A stretch of DNA of 64,000 bases, from contig NZ_QUNO01000004.1 of assembly GCF_003387475.1 (NCBI RefSeq), positions 558,001-622,000 on the forward strand, written 5' to 3'. This DNA comes from Kutzneria buriramensis. GTDB taxonomy: Bacteria; Actinomycetota; Actinomycetes; Mycobacteriales; Pseudonocardiaceae. Positions 35,971 to 44,409 of the stretch are shown here, piece after piece. The translations under genes were made by a program, and so were the position numbers. A model generated the notes under the pieces. It did not search any database and was not told where the DNA came from. It saw nothing but the letters and a program-made list of their open reading frames with translations. Within the stretch, counting starts at the first letter, position 1, and every line of letters begins with the position of its first letter.

Positions 35971-37170
35971 TCATCGGCGGATTTGATGCAGCGGCGGCAG
36001 CATGTCGTTGGCCGGGAGGCCGAAGACCTCTTCCCTGACCACGGCCAGGGCGGAGTGCATGGCCCCGGCTCGAACGGCGTGGCCGGCGACCAGCGCGAGT
36101 TCGACCGGGGTTCGGGGGATGACCAGGCGGCGCAGCTCGGCGGCGACCAGCTCGCACAGCATCGAGCCGCCGGCCTGTGCGACCTCGCCGGACAGCAGGA
36201 CCAGCTCGGGGTCGACGACGCTGACCACGTTGGCCACGCCGACGGCGATGCGCCGGGCCAGGTCGGTGAGGAACTCGCGGCCGGCGGTGCCCTGGGACAG
36301 CGCCTTGGTGACGGCGCCGAGCGCGTGCCGGGCGGAGATTCCGTGCGAGCGGGCCAACTTCGTCACCGACGAGTTGGACAGCAGGTCGCCGTAGCGGGTG
36401 CCGGCGCGGTCGATGCCGGTGTCCTGGCGGGAGAGATCCGGCACGCGCATCCAGTCGACCTCGCCGGCGCCGCCGGTGGCGCCGCGCAGCAGCACCCGGT
36501 TGATCACGACCGCGGAGCCGACCGCGTCCACCGGCCAGACGAGCACGAAATCGCGCACGTCCACCGCGCGACCCGTGATCATCTCCTCCAGGGCAACCAG
36601 GTTGACGTCGTTCTCCACGGTGACCGAGGTGCCGAGCATGTCGTGCAGCCGCCCGACCACGTCGAAGCCCTCCCAGCCGGGCAGGTGCGGCGCGAAACCG
36701 AGCTGTCCGGTGGCGGGGTCGACGGCGCCGGGGCTGCCGACCACGACGTGGTGCAGGTCGCTGACCTGCAGGTTGGCGTCGCTGGCGGCCTTGCCCATGG
36801 CCTCGTTGAACACGGCGAGCACGTCGGTGCCCTTGGGCATGAGGGCGTGGTGCTCGGTCAGCGTGGCGCCGGAGATGTCGGCGATGGCCACGTCCACCGA
36901 GTCGGGGGTGAGGTCGACGGCCGCCACGTGGGCCAGACCGCCGTTGACCGCCCACAGCTGGGCGCGCGGACCCCGGCCGCCGCCGCGCAGACCGTCGCGG
37001 CGCACGATGTCCTGGGCCTCCAGGCGGGTCAACAGTTGGGCCGTCGCGGGCTTGGACAGCCCGATGATGCCCTCCAGTTCGGACCGGGTGAGCGGCCCGT
37101 TGCGCAGCAGCGCGTCGATCGCCGCGCGATCGTTGATCTCGCGCAGCAGTCTCGGGCTTCCGGCACGCAC
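35971..37170 (-). CDS. ROK-family transcriptional repressor
   Basis: 399 aa. The N-terminal winged helix (about 10-75, GPLTRSELEGIIGLSKPATAQLL) binds DNA. The rest is a ROK sugar-kinase-like domain (VDLTPDSVDVAIADI, VGSPGAVDPATG, VENDVNLVALEE) that should bind a sugar or sugar phosphate. The usual ROK zinc-site cysteines are not seen. The start is GTG 37168-37170, with AGGAG about 8 nt upstream inside the GTTAAC operator. It is the first gene of the importer operon and should repress itself and the genes behind it. Confidence 0.9.
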   Translation of the reverse strand: MRAGSPRLLREINDRAAIDALLRNGPLTRSELEGIIGLSKPATAQLLTRLEAQDIVRRDGLRGGGRGPRAQLWAVNGGLAHVAAVDLTPDSVDVAIADISGATLTEHHALMPKGTDVLAVFNEAMGKAASDANLQVSDLHHVVVGSPGAVDPATGQLGFAPHLPGWEGFDVVGRLHDMLGTSVTVENDVNLVALEEMITGRAVDVRDFVLVWPVDAVGSAVVINRVLLRGATGGAGEVDWMRVPDLSRQDTGIDRAGTRYGDLLSNSSVTKLARSHGISARHALGAVTKALSQGTAGREFLTDLARRIAVGVANVVSVVDPELVLLSGEVAQAGGSMLCELVAAELRRLVIPRTPVELALVAGHAVRAGAMHSALAVVREEVFGLPANDMLPPLHQIRR

Positions 37171-37172
37171 TG

Positions 37173-37192
37173 GTTAACTCCTGTCTGTTAAC
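37173..37192 (-). promoter_or_regulatory. Paired GTTAAC operator over the ROK ribosome binding site
   Basis: Two copies of the palindrome GTTAAC (37173-37178 and 37187-37192) are 14 bp apart centre to centre. Between them lies the AGGAG that serves the ROK start codon. ROK repressors often bind TTAA-centred repeats, so this is a likely autoregulatory site for the six-gene operon. Confidence 0.65.
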
Positions 37193-37291
37193 TTTCCAGA
37201 CGATTTCGTGCCACCGTAGTGACCGCGCTCACCCAGGTCAATGGGTCGTTCATGGAGTATTCAGGTTGTGACAGTGTGTGCAAGTTACCCA

Positions 37292-37310
37292 TTAGGTTTG
37301 CCTTACCTGG
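37292..37310 (+). promoter_or_regulatory. Iron-box-like sequence
   Basis: TTAGGTTTGCCTTACCTGG matches 14 of 19 positions of the DtxR/DmdR/IdeR iron-box consensus TTAGGTTAGGCTAACCTAA. It lies 12 bp before the DUF3159 start. The match is partial and the gene has no known iron role. Confidence 0.3.
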
Positions 37311-37322
37311 CAGGCTGAGGGG

Positions 37323-37979
37323 GTGATCGAGCGGGAAGAGACCTTCGCCCAGCTGCTCGGCGGCCGCAGCGCGGCCCTGGACGCCACGCTGCCGTCGGTC
37401 GCCTTTGTGGCCGGATGGCTACTGACAAATCACTCCGTCGGGTGGGCCGCGCTGATCGCGGTGGCGACGGCCGTGGTGGTCGGCGCGATCCGACTCTTCC
37501 GCGGCGACAAGATCCGGGCGGTGCTGGTCGGCGCGTTCGTGGTGTCCGTGGCCGCGCTGGTCGCGCTGTACACCGGCCAGGCCATCGACTTCTTCCTGGT
37601 GCAGCTGCTCAGCAACGCCGCCAGCGGGCTGGCCTTCGTGGTCAGCTGGGCGATCCGCTGGCCGCTGCTCGGCGTGATCATCGGCGCGCTGCTGGGCCAG
37701 CGCACCCGCTGGCGCCAGGACCCGGACCTGCTGCGCGCCTACGGCCGCGCCACTCTGGTCTACGCCATCCAGTACGGCATCCGGGTGATCGTCTTCGGGT
37801 ACCTGTGGTGGCAGGACGACGTGGTCGCCTCCGGCATCGCGCGGGTCGCGCTGTCCTGGCCGCTCTACGTGCTGATGCTGGCCCCGACCTGGTGGATCTT
37901 CCGCCGAACCCTGCCCTTGGACCACCCGGGTCTACGGCATCCGCGAAGTAGGATCCAGGGGGAATCCGACCCGGGGTAG
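37323..37979 (+). CDS. DUF3159 family membrane protein
   Basis: 218 aa with five or six membrane helices. The opening FAQLLGGRSAALDATLPSVAFV and the central WAIRWPLLGVIIG, then WRQDPDLLRAYGRATL, are the hallmarks of actinobacterial DUF3159 proteins, whose function is unknown. It starts at GTG 37323. The next gene begins 5 bp after its stop. Confidence 0.85.
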   Translation: MIEREETFAQLLGGRSAALDATLPSVAFVAGWLLTNHSVGWAALIAVATAVVVGAIRLFRGDKIRAVLVGAFVVSVAALVALYTGQAIDFFLVQLLSNAASGLAFVVSWAIRWPLLGVIIGALLGQRTRWRQDPDLLRAYGRATLVYAIQYGIRVIVFGYLWWQDDVVASGIARVALSWPLYVLMLAPTWWIFRRTLPLDHPGLRHPRSRIQGESDPG

Positions 37980-37984
37980 GGAAC

Positions 37985-39241
37985 ATGCGGCGAGGCGGCG
38001 CGTCGGCGCTGTTCGGCATCGAGCTGCGGCGGCTGCGCCAGCAGCACGGCCTGTCCCTGCGCGACCTGTCCAGGGTCGTCGGCTTCACGCCCGGCTACCT
38101 GAGCAAGGTGGAGAACGGCCGCTCGCCGTCGGCGGAACTGGCCCGGGCCTGCGACGACACGCTCGTGGCCGGCGGCGCGCTGCTCGCCATGGCCAACGCC
38201 GAGCCGGCCGTGCGCCCGGCCCAGCTGCCCGCCGGCATCCGCCGCTTCGTCGGTCGGGACGACCAGCTCGAACGGCTCGACACCGCCGGCGCGCGGGTCG
38301 TGATCATCGACGGGCCGCCGGGCGCGGGCAAGACGATGCTGGCGTTGCACTGGGCGCACCACGCCGTGGACCGCTTCCCCGACGGCCAGCTCTACGTCGA
38401 TCTGCGTGGGCACTGCGCGGATGACCGCCCGATGGACGCAAGGGTGGCGCTGGACGAGTTCCTCGCGGCGCTGGGCGTGCCGGCCGACGGCATCCCCGAC
38501 AGCCTGGAGCTCGGCTCGGCGCTGTACCGGTCGATGCTCGCGGACCGGAAGATGCTGGTGGTCCTGGACAACGCCGCCGACGCCGCCCAGGTCCGACCGC
38601 TGCTGCCGGCCGCCGCGGGCTGCGTGGCCGTCGTGACGAGTCGCGGGCGCCTGCCCCGCATCGCCGCTTCGCGAGTGACCCTCGGCCCGATGACGCCGGC
38701 CGACTCCGTCGCCCTGATCCGGCGCGTGATCGGCGACGAGCGTGCCGACCGTGAGCCGGCGGCCGTCGCCGATCTCGCCGCACGCTGCGACTACCTGCCG
38801 CTGGCGCTGCGGATCGCAGCCGAGCGGGTGGTGGCCCAGCCACACTCCCTGGTCCGCGACCTCGTCGAGGAGCTGGACGCCGACGGCCGCCTGAACGTGC
38901 TGTCGACGTACGACTCCATTGCCCTGCGGACGGTTTTCGACTGGTCCTACCGGCGGCTGGACGAGGGCTGTGCACGGATGTTCCGGCTGCTCGGGCTGCA
39001 CCGGGAGTCGCACATCGACCCCGGCGCCGCGGCCGCGCTGGCCGGCGTCACCGAGCCGGTCGCGCACCTGCTGCTCGATCGGCTCGCCGGCGTGCACCTC
39101 GTGCAGAAGGTCGGCGACCGGTACCGGCTGCACGGTCTGCTCCGCGAATACGCCGCCGACCCCCGCGAGTCACGCGTGAGGTCGCGCCGGTCTCTGGACC
39201 GCGGGCTCAGCTCGATCGAGTCTGTTCATCGATCGAGCTGA
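37985..39241 (+). CDS. XRE helix-turn-helix NB-ARC regulator, short form
   Basis: 418 aa. An XRE-type helix-turn-helix (about 9-63, LSLRDLSRVVGFTPGYLSKVE) is followed by an NB-ARC domain with Walker A GPPGAGKT at 110-117 and MLVVLDNAADAAQVRPLLPA, then a winged segment ending in YRLHGLLREYAAD. Relatives go on with several hundred residues of TPRs, which are absent. The last 25 residues are Arg/Ser-rich and of no recognisable type. The stop codon lies inside the terminator hairpin at 39206-39242, so the gene looks cut short. The start is ATG 37985. Confidence 0.85.
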   Translation: MRRGGASALFGIELRRLRQQHGLSLRDLSRVVGFTPGYLSKVENGRSPSAELARACDDTLVAGGALLAMANAEPAVRPAQLPAGIRRFVGRDDQLERLDTAGARVVIIDGPPGAGKTMLALHWAHHAVDRFPDGQLYVDLRGHCADDRPMDARVALDEFLAALGVPADGIPDSLELGSALYRSMLADRKMLVVLDNAADAAQVRPLLPAAAGCVAVVTSRGRLPRIAASRVTLGPMTPADSVALIRRVIGDERADREPAAVADLAARCDYLPLALRIAAERVVAQPHSLVRDLVEELDADGRLNVLSTYDSIALRTVFDWSYRRLDEGCARMFRLLGLHRESHIDPGAAAALAGVTEPVAHLLLDRLAGVHLVQKVGDRYRLHGLLREYAADPRESRVRSRRSLDRGLSSIESVHRSS

Positions 39242-39242
39242 G
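39206..39242 (+). terminator. Hairpin enclosing the stop of the XRE-NB-ARC gene
   Basis: Perfect 14-bp arms CTCAGCTCGATCGA (39206-39219) and its complement (39229-39242) flank a 9-nt loop. The TGA stop at 39239-39241 is in the second arm. Confidence 0.75.
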
Positions 39243-39306
39243 ACAAGGGAAGAGACCGGACCTCCAGCGACCTCACCCCGCGCGGAACGCGCGGCACGAG
39301 CACCGT

Positions 39307-39325
39307 CACACCGAAATGCGGTTTC
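39307..39325. repeat. 19-nt repeat, copy 2
   Basis: Identical to 16978-16996. Here its end overlaps the stop codon of the minus-strand kinase gene, and it again lies between convergent genes. Confidence 0.6.
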
Positions 39326-40325
39326 AGGCACCCAGCAGCTGCGGTCGTAGCGACTGGGCGGCCGGTCCGAGCAGCTCCAATCCCGCCAGCCACGCCGCCC
39401 CGGCCGCCCCGTCCCGAGCCACCGACACCACCCCGCCGCACGCCTCCGCCAGCGCCGCCAGCAGACGCTCGCCGAGCACCCCGCCGCCCGCCGCGACGCT
39501 GCCGATCACCACCACCGGCGTCCGCTCGCCGGCCGACCGGGCGTCCCGGGCGGTCCGCACCAGCCACTCCACCGCCTCGTCGACGATCTCCGTCGCCAGC
39601 GGGTCGTGCGCCGCCGCGCCGGCGGCGACGAGCGGTGCCAGCCTGGCCAGGTGGATGGGAGCCTCGGCGTTCACGGCGGTGATCAACCGCGACACCACCG
39701 ACCGCCGCAGCACGGGATCGCCGCTGACGTCCTGGATGGCCAGCACGTCGGCCAGCACGCTGCGGGCCAGCACGCCCAGCGCGGCGCCGGTGGCCAGCGT
39801 GCGCAGGGTGGCGCGCACGGCCTGCCGCCCCAGCCAGAACGCCGATCCCTCGTCACCGAGCAGCCAGCCGAAGCCGCCGGCGATCGCGACCTGACGACGG
39901 TTCACGATCCGCGCCGCCGCCGATCCCGTGCCGGCGACCAGCACGGTGCCGTCGGACACGGCCGTGCCGGCGGCGAAGGCAGCCTCACAATCCGTCACGA
40001 CCCGCAGCCCGCACTTGAGCCCGGCCCCGTGCCACGCGGCGTCGAACAGCGCGGCGACCCGGTCGTCGGCGAGCTTGCTGGCGCCGGCCAGCCCCAGCAC
40101 GCCGGCGCGCACCCGGTCGGCGGGCACGCCCGCGGACGCCAGCGCGGCGGCGATCGACGCGGCCACCTGCTCGGCGGCCACCTCCGGCGGATGCGAGTTC
40201 GGATTGGCCCCGCCGGCCCGCCCGGTGCCCACCCGAGCCCCGCTCAGGTCGGCCACGAGGGCCCGCGTCGTGGTCCCCCCGGCGTCCACGCCGACCAGGT
40301 AACCCTCGGTATTCGCCACAACCAC
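39324..40325 (-). CDS. BadF-type N-acetylglucosamine kinase-like protein
   Basis: 333 aa ASKHA kinase. It has VGVDAGGTTTRALV at the start, GVLGLAGA, VLVAGTGSAAARI, GGFGWLLGDEGSAFWLGR and GSVAAGGGVLGE near the end. Close relatives are GlcNAc kinases. It should make GlcNAc-6-phosphate for NagA and the SIS enzyme encoded about 10 kb to the right. The start is GTG 40325 or GTG 40319. It diverges from the fucose operon across 113 bp holding palindromes. The other BadF gene in the window (30468) is only distantly similar. Confidence 0.85.
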   Translation of the reverse strand: MVVANTEGYLVGVDAGGTTTRALVADLSGARVGTGRAGGANPNSHPPEVAAEQVAASIAAALASAGVPADRVRAGVLGLAGASKLADDRVAALFDAAWHGAGLKCGLRVVTDCEAAFAAGTAVSDGTVLVAGTGSAAARIVNRRQVAIAGGFGWLLGDEGSAFWLGRQAVRATLRTLATGAALGVLARSVLADVLAIQDVSGDPVLRRSVVSRLITAVNAEAPIHLARLAPLVAAGAAAHDPLATEIVDEAVEWLVRTARDARSAGERTPVVVIGSVAAGGGVLGERLLAALAEACGGVVSVARDGAAGAAWLAGLELLGPAAQSLRPQLLGA

Positions 40326-40341
40326 CCCACGAAGTCATCGG

Positions 40342-40355
40342 ATCAGTTGACTGAT
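40342..40355. promoter_or_regulatory. Palindrome in the kinase/fucose operon promoter region
   Basis: ATCAGT (40342-40347) and ACTGAT (40350-40355) form a perfect inverted repeat with a TG spacer. A second palindrome, AGTCTGGACT, is at 40369-40378 and shares the GTCTGGAC core of the nagA dre site. The first may be the operator of the FadR-type GntR encoded at the end of the fucose operon. Confidence 0.45.
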
Positions 40356-40438
40356 TGTTGCCACCATGAGTCTGGACTTCCCCGGACTCAGCGGATATAC
40401 ATCGGATGTCTTTCGGTACGAGCGAGGAGGAACCCTCC

Positions 40439-41293
40439 GTGCAGCTGCTGCGCCTCGGCGCTCCCGGTAGCGAGCGCCCCGCCGTCCGCACCGACGAGGG
40501 CGTCGTCCACGACCTCACCCCGGTGACGGCGGACATCGACGGAGCCTTCCTCGGCGGGGGCGGTCTGGCCAGAGCCCGTACGGCCCTGAACGCCGGCGAA
40601 CTGCCCGTGCTGGACGACAGTGGCCTCCGCGTGGGGCCCCCGCTCGCCGGCATCGGCAAGATCATCTGCATCGGGCTGAACTACTCCGACCACGCGGCCG
40701 AGACCGGCGCGACCGTGCCGGACGAGCCGGTGATCTTCCTCAAGACGTCGGACACCGTGGTCGGCCCGTACGACGAGGTCCTGGTGCCGCGCAAGTCCGT
40801 GAAGACGGACTGGGAGGTCGAGCTCGGCGTCGTGATCGGCAGGACCGCGCGCTACCTCGACACGCACGAGGAGGCGCTGGCCTGCGTCGCCGGCTACGTG
40901 CTCTCGCACGACGTCTCCGAGCGCGAGTTCCAGATCGAGCGCGGCGGCACCTGGGACAAGGGCAAGAACTGCGAGACCTTCAACCCGCTCGGACCGCACC
41001 TCGTGCCCGCCGACGACGTCGACGACCCGCAGGAACTCGGCCTGCGGCTGTGGGTGAACGGCGAGCTCAAACAGGACTCCTCCACCAAGAACATGATCTT
41101 CCCCGTGGCCGAGGTGATCCGGTACCTCAGCCAGTTCATGGTGCTGCGCCCCGGTGATCTGATCAATACCGGCACTCCGGCGGGCGTCGCGCTGGGCCAG
41201 CCGGACCCCAAGCCGTACCTGCGGGCGGGTGACGTCGTCGAGTTGGAGATCGACGGCCTCGGCCGCCAGCGGCAGACCTTCGGGGCGGCCTGA
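40439..41293 (+). CDS. Fumarylacetoacetate hydrolase-family protein (2,4-diketo-3-deoxy-L-fuconate hydrolase, predicted)
   Basis: 284 aa. Typical FAH-fold features are [19 protein letters not shown], the metal-binding acids in [22 protein letters not shown] and [12 protein letters not shown]. In the non-phosphorylating L-fucose route this family splits 2,4-diketo-3-deoxy-L-fuconate into pyruvate and L-lactate, which fits the neighbours. The start chosen is GTG 40439 (VQLLRLG) with GAGGAGG upstream; the frame is open to an ATG at 40406. It is the first gene of the operon. Confidence 0.88.
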   Translation: MQLLRLGAPGSERPAVRTDEGVVHDLTPVTADIDGAFLGGGGLARARTALNAGELPVLDDSGLRVGPPLAGIGKIICIGLNYSDHAAETGATVPDEPVIFLKTSDTVVGPYDEVLVPRKSVKTDWEVELGVVIGRTARYLDTHEEALACVAGYVLSHDVSEREFQIERGGTWDKGKNCETFNPLGPHLVPADDVDDPQELGLRLWVNGELKQDSSTKNMIFPVAEVIRYLSQFMVLRPGDLINTGTPAGVALGQPDPKPYLRAGDVVELEIDGLGRQRQTFGAA

Positions 41294-41294
41294 G

Positions 41295-42596
41295 ATGGCC
41301 CGCATCGTCGCACTCGACGTCCAGGACATCCGGTTCCCCACGTCGCGCGAGCTGGACGGCTCCGACGCGATGAACCCGGACCCGGACTACTCGGCCGCCT
41401 ACGTCACGCTGCGGACCGACGACGGCCCCGACGGCTACGGCCTGGCCTTCACCATCGGCCGCGGCAACGACGTGCAGGCCGCCGCCATCCGCGCGCTGGG
41501 CCCGCACGTGGTCGGCAAGCCGGTGCCCGAGGACGCGGCGGCGCTGGCCGCGCTGTCGTCGGAGCTGATCGGCGATTCGCAGCTGCGCTGGCTCGGCCCC
41601 GAGAAGGGCGTCGTGCACATGGCGATCGGCGCGGTGGTCAACGCCGCGTGGGACCTCGCGTCCCGGCGGGCCGGCCTACCGCTGTGGCGGTTCCTGGCCG
41701 GCATGACGCCGGAGGAGATCGTCGGACTGGTCGACTTCCGCTACCTGAGCGACGCGCTCACCCCGGACGAGGCGCTGGGCATCCTCCGCAAGGCGGAGCC
41801 CACCCGCGCCGGCCGGATCGCGCAGTTGACCGAGCAGGGCTTCCCCGCCTACACCACCTCGCCCGGCTGGCTGGGCTACTCCGACGAGAAGCTGTCGCGG
41901 CTGGCCAAGCAGGCCATCACCGAGGGCTTCGACATGATCAAGCTCAAGGTCGGCGGCGACCTGGACGACGACGTGCGGCGGATGAAGCTCGCCCGGGAGG
42001 TGGTCGGCCCCGGCGTGCGCGTCGCCGTGGACGCCAACCAGCGTTGGGACACCGACATCGCGATCCGCTGGATGCGCGAGCTGGCGCCGTACGGGCCGTA
42101 CTGGATCGAGGAGCCGACCTCGCCGGACGACGTGCTGGCGCACCGGGCGATCGCCGACGCGCTGGCCCCGATCAAGATCGCCACCGGCGAGCACGTGCAG
42201 AACCGCGTGGTGTTCAAGCAGCTGCTCCAGGCCGGCGCGGTCGACGTGGTGCAGATCGACGCCTGCCGCGTCGGCGGCGTCAACGAGAACATCGCGATCC
42301 TGTTGCTGGCGGCCAAGTTCGGCGTGCCGGTGTGCCCGCATGCCGGCGGCGTCGGCCTGTGCGAGCTGGTCCGGCACCTGTCCTTCTTCGACTACGCCGC
42401 GGTCTCCGCCTCGCTGGACGGCCGCGTCATCGAGTGGGTGGACCACCTGCACGAGCACTTCCTGGACCCGGCGGGCGTGGTCAACGGCCGCTACACCGCG
42501 CCGAACCAGCCCGGCTTCTCGGCCCGGTTGCGGGACGAGACGCTGAGCCAGTACGTCTATCCGGACGGTCCAGTGTGGACGGAGGTTGTGGCATGA
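41295..42596 (+). CDS. L-fuconate dehydratase (enolase superfamily)
   Basis: 433 aa. It removes water from L-fuconate to give 2-keto-3-deoxy-L-fuconate. The catalytic set of the fuconate dehydratase branch is present: K216 and K218 (IKLKVGG), metal ligands D246 (VDANQRW), E272 (WIEEP) and E299 (TGEHV), and H349 (CPHAGG). The N-terminal [20 protein letters not shown] is typical of FucD. It starts 1 nt after the preceding stop. Confidence 0.94.
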   Translation: MARIVALDVQDIRFPTSRELDGSDAMNPDPDYSAAYVTLRTDDGPDGYGLAFTIGRGNDVQAAAIRALGPHVVGKPVPEDAAALAALSSELIGDSQLRWLGPEKGVVHMAIGAVVNAAWDLASRRAGLPLWRFLAGMTPEEIVGLVDFRYLSDALTPDEALGILRKAEPTRAGRIAQLTEQGFPAYTTSPGWLGYSDEKLSRLAKQAITEGFDMIKLKVGGDLDDDVRRMKLAREVVGPGVRVAVDANQRWDTDIAIRWMRELAPYGPYWIEEPTSPDDVLAHRAIADALAPIKIATGEHVQNRVVFKQLLQAGAVDVVQIDACRVGGVNENIAILLLAAKFGVPVCPHAGGVGLCELVRHLSFFDYAAVSASLDGRVIEWVDHLHEHFLDPAGVVNGRYTAPNQPGFSARLRDETLSQYVYPDGPVWTEVVA

Positions 42597-43345
42597 CCGA
42601 CTTCGACGGCCTGGCGGCGATCGTCACCGGCGGAGCATCCGGCATCGGCCGCGCCACGGCGGAACTGCTGGCCGCGCGCGGTGCGCGGGTCGCGGCGCTG
42701 GACCTCAACCCGGACCAGGTCGCCGACCCCGTCGTCGGAATCCGGTGCGACGTCACGGATGACGCGAGCGTGCGGGCGGCCGTGGCGGAAGCGGCCGAGC
42801 GCTTCGGCCGGCTGGACATCGTCATCAACAACGCCGGCATCGGGGCCCAGGGCGACGTCGCCGCCAACGACGACGCGCAGTGGGCGCAGGTGCTGGACGT
42901 GAACGTGATCGGCATGGCTCGGGTCAGCCGCGCCGCGCTGCCGCACCTGCGGCAGTCGCCGGCGGCCGCGATCGTCAACACCTGCTCCATCGCCGCCTGG
43001 GCTGGTCTGCCCCAGCGGGCGCTGTACTCCGCCAGCAAGGGCGCGGTGTACGGGCTGACCCTGGCGATGGCCGCCGACCACGTGCGGGAGGGCATCCGGG
43101 TCAACGCCGTGGCGCCCGGCACCGTGGACACACCCTGGGTGGGCCGGCTGCTCGACGCCGCCGCCGACCCCGCCGCCGAACGGGCCGCGCTGCAGGCGCG
43201 CCAGCCGTCCGGGCGGCTCGTCACCGCCGACGAGGTCGCGCACGCCGTCTGCTACCTCGCCAGCCCCCTGTCGGGATCGACCGCCGGCACCGTGCTCGCG
43301 GTGGACGGCGGCATGTACGGCCTGCGCCTTCGGCCGCCGAGTTAG
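42593..43345 (+). CDS. Short-chain dehydrogenase (2-keto-3-deoxy-L-fuconate dehydrogenase, predicted)
   Basis: 250 aa classical SDR. It has the nucleotide motif [15 protein letters not shown], and the catalytic Ser in NTCSIAAW with YSASK. In this pathway the SDR oxidises 2-keto-3-deoxy-L-fuconate to the 2,4-diketo acid used by the FAH-type enzyme. The ATG overlaps the dehydratase stop (ATGA). Confidence 0.88.
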   Translation: MTDFDGLAAIVTGGASGIGRATAELLAARGARVAALDLNPDQVADPVVGIRCDVTDDASVRAAVAEAAERFGRLDIVINNAGIGAQGDVAANDDAQWAQVLDVNVIGMARVSRAALPHLRQSPAAAIVNTCSIAAWAGLPQRALYSASKGAVYGLTLAMAADHVREGIRVNAVAPGTVDTPWVGRLLDAAADPAAERAALQARQPSGRLVTADEVAHAVCYLASPLSGSTAGTVLAVDGGMYGLRLRPPS

Positions 43346-43362
43346 ACGAGAAACGAGGAACG

Positions 43363-44409
43363 ATGGACAAGCGCAGCATCCTCACCGTGGCGGTGTGCGT
43401 AGCGCTCGCCGGCACGCTGGCCGCCTGCAACAGAGGCGACGCCGCCGGAGGTGGCGGCGACAACGCCAGCGTCGGGCCGATCGGCGTGGACTTCCCCCGG
43501 GCCGACACGGACTTCTGGAACTCGTACAACAAGTACGTGCCGACCGAGGCCAAGGACCTCGGCATCAACCTGATGACCCCGACCAACTCCCAGAACGACA
43601 TCACCAAGCTGGTGTCCAACGTGCAGGCGCTGACCGCGCAGGGGGCCAAGGCGATCGTGATGGCCCCGCAGGACACCGGAGCCATCGCCAGCACCATCAC
43701 CCAGCTCAACCAGCAGAAGATCCCGGTCGTCACGGTCGACACCCGGCCGGACAAGGGCGGCGCCTACATGGTTGTCCGCGCGGACAACAAGGCGTACGGC
43801 CAGAAGGCGTGCAAGTACCTGGGTGACAAGCTCGGCGGCAAGGGCAAGGTGGTCGAGTTCGAGGGCGACCTGTCCTCGATCAACGGCCGCGACCGCTCGG
43901 AGGCGTTCGGCGACTGCATCAAGCAGAACTACCCGGGCATCACGGTGTTCGCCGAGCCGACCAACTGGGAGGGCGCCAAGGCGTCGGCCGCGCTGCAGAC
44001 CGACCTGACCGCCAACCCGGACATCAACGGCATCTACATGCAGGCCGGCGGCGCGTTCCTGGCCGCGACGCTGCAACTGCTGAAGTCCACCAACCACCTG
44101 ATCCCGGCCGGCCAGCCCGGACACATCGCGATCGTCTCCAACGACGGCATCCCGCAGGAGTTCGACGCGATCCGGCAGGGCCAGATCGACGCCACCGTGT
44201 CGCAGCCGGCCGACCTGTACGCCAAGTGGGCGCTGTTCTACGCCAAGGCCGCGGTGCAGGGCAAGACGTTCAAGGCCGGCCCGACCGACCACAACAGCAC
44301 GATCCTGGACGTCGGCGGCGGCCAGCTGGAGGACCAGCTGCCGGCCCCGCTGGTGACCAAGGACAACGTGGACGACAAGAGCCTCTGGGGCAACCAGGTA
44401 GCGAAGTGA
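43363..44409 (+). CDS. Sugar-binding lipoprotein (ribose/CUT2 type), predicted for L-fucose
   Basis: 348 aa. The lipobox is in GTLAACNRG. The mature part is an RbsB-like periplasmic-binding fold (VDFPRADTDFWNSYNKYV, ANPDINGIYMQAGGAF, HIAIVSNDG). It works with the ATPase and permease encoded next. The start is ATG 43363 with GAGGAACG. The ligand is inferred from the operon. Confidence 0.9.
   Translation: MDKRSILTVAVCVALAGTLAACNRGDAAGGGGDNASVGPIGVDFPRADTDFWNSYNKYVPTEAKDLGINLMTPTNSQNDITKLVSNVQALTAQGAKAIVMAPQDTGAIASTITQLNQQKIPVVTVDTRPDKGGAYMVVRADNKAYGQKACKYLGDKLGGKGKVVEFEGDLSSINGRDRSEAFGDCIKQNYPGITVFAEPTNWEGAKASAALQTDLTANPDINGIYMQAGGAFLAATLQLLKSTNHLIPAGQPGHIAIVSNDGIPQEFDAIRQGQIDATVSQPADLYAKWALFYAKAAVQGKTFKAGPTDHNSTILDVGGGQLEDQLPAPLVTKDNVDDKSLWGNQVAK

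Noticed and set aside
35971-37170. ROK protein as an active glucokinase
   Set aside because: It has an N-terminal winged helix and lacks the cysteine-rich zinc motif of ROK kinases, so a repressor role is more likely.
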